Source: a virus. Taken from it: a DNA stretch of 64,000 bases. A program made the translations under genes and the position numbers. This document shows positions 60,852 through 64,000 of the stretch, in pieces; within the stretch, counting starts at the first letter, position 1; every line of letters starts with the position of its first letter. The notes beneath the pieces were generated by a model. It was not told where the DNA came from, ran no database searches, and was given only the letters and a program-made list of their open reading frames with translations. Location: positions 435,669 to 499,668 of IMG/VR virus record IMGVR_UViG_3300017917_001342. One strand, given 5' to 3'.

Positions 60852-61635
60852 CTGCCAATGTTAAGTTGAAAGTACCGTCTGTAACAACAACATGCCCGTC
60901 GCCACATTCGACATGATAAGAAGGACCTAGCAGCGATTGCAATGCAATGCTTTCTCTTAGTGCAGAGTTACCTATAGTAAGTCCGAATACTGGCATCGGA
61001 GATGTGCCTTTGCGCCAATCAGTGATTTGATACACTCTGTCGCGGCCTCTGTCAGAAATACAAATCCAGTCGCCTTTGATTTCGACACTTTCTACTAGCG
61101 AATGCTTTAAAAACTCACCAACTTGTTCGTAGATTTTTACTTCACCTGCTGGTGCAACTTCAAGTTTATCTTCTGGTGATTCAACCGGCGGCTCAGTTGT
61201 GTCGCCTTCAATCTCAATTTTGTCTGGATTTAGATTAACGTATTCTCTAACGTTGTCTTCGGTTAGATCTAAAAACTCGTCGTCGCCGAGACCATAAGGC
61301 TTGAATTTCCATTTGTTGACAAATGTTAGATTTTTCAGTTGATTTGCCATGTCTATTAAACGTGACGGATAATCTTCGTTTCTGGACATTTCCACGAACA
61401 CCATGTAGAATCCGTCATCTGTTGGTGCAGGACTAACTTCTGTGTCCAGCGGTCGTATGCTGCTTTTTTCTACAAACACACTTAGATCAGCTGCTGGATT
61501 TTTATCTTTTACATAAAATCCGGTAACAATTACTCTGCGATCATCGATCTTGCTTTCATATTCGTCAACTGAAATCAACGGCAATACTAGATGTTCTAAT
61601 GCACCTCGATCAAGACCTTCGTTTATTCTTTTCAT
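60841..61635 (-). CDS. Conserved hypothetical phage protein
   Basis: 264 residues. 'LEHLVLPLISVDEYESKI' and 'RRVIVTGFYVKDKNPAADLSVFVEKS' form the N-terminal part, an acidic linker follows at about 130-165, and the C-terminus has 'CGDGHVVVTDGTFNLTLAVDN'. It is ATGA-coupled to the 170-aa gene upstream, downstream of PhoH. No enzyme motif is seen; it may be a virion or replication-associated protein. Confidence 0.5.
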   Translation of the reverse strand: MKRINEGLDRGALEHLVLPLISVDEYESKIDDRRVIVTGFYVKDKNPAADLSVFVEKSSIRPLDTEVSPAPTDDGFYMVFVEMSRNEDYPSRLIDMANQLKNLTFVNKWKFKPYGLGDDEFLDLTEDNVREYVNLNPDKIEIEGDTTEPPVESPEDKLEVAPAGEVKIYEQVGEFLKHSLVESVEIKGDWICISDRGRDRVYQITDWRKGTSPMPVFGLTIGNSALRESIALQSLLGPSYHVECGDGHVVVTDGTFNLTLAVDN

Positions 61636-62144
61636 TGCTGTGGCGCTCCATCAGCATCAACACCTGCTGCTGCTGCGTCGTCAAGTGTTTCAACGTCAAC
61701 TTCTTCTTCGTATTGGTCCATGATTTTATTATCAATGTTTTGAACAAACTTACGAGGTATAAGCATATCTATCAGCCAAATCTTACGTTTTTTCATCTTT
61801 GGCTTTTTAGTACCTGGTTGGTAGTCAGCTTCGCTTTTTACCTTGACAGGATATTTTTCCAGTGCAACACGATATGAAATTTTTGTACCGTGCATAAGAA
61901 GTCTTAGACCGCCTTCGGGGTCTGGCATTTTTTCGTATGGATATTTCAGTGTGATCTTTACCCAATACTGTTTGGTATAAGGGCCAGCTACAACTTCACC
62001 AAGTTTCCAATTTTTGTAAACGTACAGGTTGTTACCATCGAGGTAATCCTCAATGTCAATTAGTATATCTACAAGATCTTCAGAGTCCGTAATTCTACGG
62101 ACTACTTCTGCTGCTTTTGATGTGTTAAATTCTTCGTGTGCCAT
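61632..62144 (-). CDS. Conserved hypothetical phage protein with gated late start
   Basis: 170 residues from the ATG at 62144 (MAHEEFNTS); an ATG at 62165 is in frame but would lie in a hairpin arm upstream of a perfect late promoter. 'VRRITDSEDLVDILIDIEDYL' and 'KQYWVKITLKYPYEKMPDPEGGLRL' are the main blocks, followed by a basic stretch ('TKKPKMKKRKIWLIDML') and an acidic tail. Function unknown. Its start codon is enclosed by a 12-bp inverted repeat. Confidence 0.55.
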   Translation of the reverse strand: MAHEEFNTSKAAEVVRRITDSEDLVDILIDIEDYLDGNNLYVYKNWKLGEVVAGPYTKQYWVKITLKYPYEKMPDPEGGLRLLMHGTKISYRVALEKYPVKVKSEADYQPGTKKPKMKKRKIWLIDMLIPRKFVQNIDNKIMDQYEEEVDVETLDDAAAAGVDADGAPQQ

Positions 62145-62167
62145 GTAGATATTTATACATGGCACAC
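62136..62167 (-). promoter_or_regulatory. Perfect late promoter TATAAATA inside a 12-bp start-hiding hairpin
   Basis: On the minus strand GTGTGCCATGTA (62167-62156) and TACATGGCACAC (62147-62136) are exact complements around an 8-base loop. TATAAATA (62157-62150) lies across the loop, and the ATG at 62144 is in the second arm. RNA from the late promoter should begin at the A of that ATG, without the first arm. RNA read through from phoH would hold the whole hairpin and hide the start. No Shine-Dalgarno is present. Confidence 0.7.
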
Positions 62168-62180
62168 AAGTTTCGTTATA

Positions 62181-62951
62181 TCATTCTTCGCCGTACATGC
62201 GAAGAATATCTGTTATCACAGGATGGCGTTCTACACTGTCTTTATCAAACTTACAGATTCGTATACGGGACGATCCGTCGAAGCGATTAACAAAGTCTGC
62301 AAGTCCATTATTGTTCATACCTCTATCGCTTTGTTTGATATCGCCGGTAACAACCATCTTGCTACCTTCGCCGATTCTAGTCAATGCACTTAGCATGCTA
62401 GTCGGAGTTGTGTTTTGTGCTTCGTCTAGGAGGACTATGGCGTTTTTAAACGTGCGGCCACGAATATATGCCATTGGTACCAATTCTATTACGCCATCTT
62501 CGATCATAGCTGTGATGTCTTTGACACTGTAATATTCTTCAAAAACATCAAGTACTGGCTTAGTCCACGGTGCCATCTTTTTAAGAATATCACCTGGTAA
62601 GAAACCAATATCTTTATCATCAACTGCAATGTTTGGTCGTGTGATTACGATCTTTTGAACATTGCCTTGTCTAAGTTGTTGGATTGCGTAAAGTGTTGCT
62701 AGGTATGTCTTACCGCTACCTGCGTATCCCATTGCAAATACTATGTTTACATTGGAGTTTTCAAGCGCATCAATATATTCTTCCTGCGCTAAGTTTTTTG
62801 GTACTAGTCTAATTTTAGTTTTTTGGGGTTTTTGGAACTGTTCTACTCGTACAATGTTCCCTTGTGGTTGTATCTCCATATTTCTATTAAAAGGCATATC
62901 AAAATCAGTTCTGTTCGAACGACGTATACGTTTACCCAAATGGTCCTCCAT
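62181..62951 (-). CDS. phoH: PhoH-like ATPase
   Basis: 256 residues, usual for phage PhoH. 'FAMGYAGSGKTYLA' (75-82 core) is Walker A, 'IVLLDEAQNT' Walker B, and 'MVVTGDIKQSD' a further helicase-like motif. 'ITRPNIAVDDKDIGFLPG' is a family block. PhoH is common in marine phages; its role is still debated (RNA-associated ATPase or helicase). A CATAAATA box lies 16 bases before the ATG in a divergent region. Confidence 0.93.
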   Translation of the reverse strand: MEDHLGKRIRRSNRTDFDMPFNRNMEIQPQGNIVRVEQFQKPQKTKIRLVPKNLAQEEYIDALENSNVNIVFAMGYAGSGKTYLATLYAIQQLRQGNVQKIVITRPNIAVDDKDIGFLPGDILKKMAPWTKPVLDVFEEYYSVKDITAMIEDGVIELVPMAYIRGRTFKNAIVLLDEAQNTTPTSMLSALTRIGEGSKMVVTGDIKQSDRGMNNNGLADFVNRFDGSSRIRICKFDKDSVERHPVITDILRMYGEE

Positions 62952-62967
62952 TGTTGTGACCTACAAA

Positions 62968-62974
62968 TATTTAT
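62968..62974 (-). promoter_or_regulatory. Late-type promoter box ATAAATA for phoH
   Basis: CATAAATA on the minus strand, 16 bases before the phoH ATG, with AGGT between. No strong inverted repeat encloses the start. Confidence 0.45.
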
Positions 62975-63021
62975 GGCGCATGGCATGAAAATTGTATCGA
63001 ATGTTAATATAAAGAGACCGG

Positions 63022-64000
<979 letters not shown>

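Overview
The window is a gene-dense stretch of a large lytic tailed-phage genome, most likely a T4-like myovirus of an aquatic bacterium. Evidence: giant virion and tail-fibre genes, three collagen-like fibre genes, PhoH, a T4-type 5'-3' exonuclease, thymidylate synthase with dihydrofolate reductase, a candidate T-type holin, many tiny overlapping genes, and T4-style late promoter boxes (TATAAATA and CTAAATA/ATAAATA variants). I see no integrase, tRNA, rRNA, CRISPR array or insertion sequence. No gap between genes exceeds about 105 bases. Both ends cut through genes, so this is an internal piece of a larger genome. The host cannot be named from the sequence.

Layout. 1-10.1 kb (+): a giant virion protein open at the left edge, then four smaller structural or fibre proteins. 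10.2-20.7 kb (+): an accessory cassette with two GT8-like glycosyltransferases, four tandem paralogous GT-A-like glycosyltransferases, a methyltransferase-like protein and two radical SAM enzymes. 20.7-22.0 kb (-): a lone third radical SAM gene between a convergent hairpin and a divergent palindrome. 22.1-23.8 kb (+): QueF-like protein, DHFR and thymidylate synthase, closed by a strong terminator. 23.8-53.4 kb (-): many small conserved phage genes, a GC-richer MoxR/VWA-metallopeptidase pair, exonuclease, two methyltransferases, a 7-deazaguanine set (QueE, FolE, QueD-like, DpdA-like), a GT-B glycosyltransferase, a 1592-aa repetitive fibre, two collagen-like fibres, and a ClpA / peptide deformylase / DnaJ operon. 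53.5-60.0 kb (+): candidate holin, then an operon of sugar nucleotidyltransferase, cupin, RuBisCO-like protein, phosphodiesterase-like protein and three glycosyltransferases. 60.0-63.0 kb (-): small genes, a degenerate phosphoribosyltransferase, and PhoH. 63.1-64.0 kb (+): a collagen-like fibre open at the right edge.

How it fits together. FolE, the QueD-like protein and QueE should make 7-carboxy-7-deazaguanine, and the DpdA-like transglycosylase should put a 7-deazaguanine into phage DNA. The QueF homologue lacks the catalytic cysteine and no QueC is visible, which suggests an end product other than preQ1. DHFR and thymidylate synthase supply dTMP. ClpA, deformylase and DnaJ look like a protein-quality-control module. 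The sugar genes suggest glycan building on the virion, the DNA or the host surface.

Main observations. (1) At least seven late promoter boxes lie inside inverted repeats whose downstream arm covers the Shine-Dalgarno or start codon of the next gene. Read-through RNA would fold and hide the start, while RNA begun at the late promoter would lose the upstream arm. This extends a switch known for a few T4 genes. (2) A phage-borne RuBisCO-like protein sits in a sugar-activation operon behind one of these gated promoters. (3) A QueF-like protein lacks its nucleophile. Functions rest on reading motifs by eye; no database search was possible.
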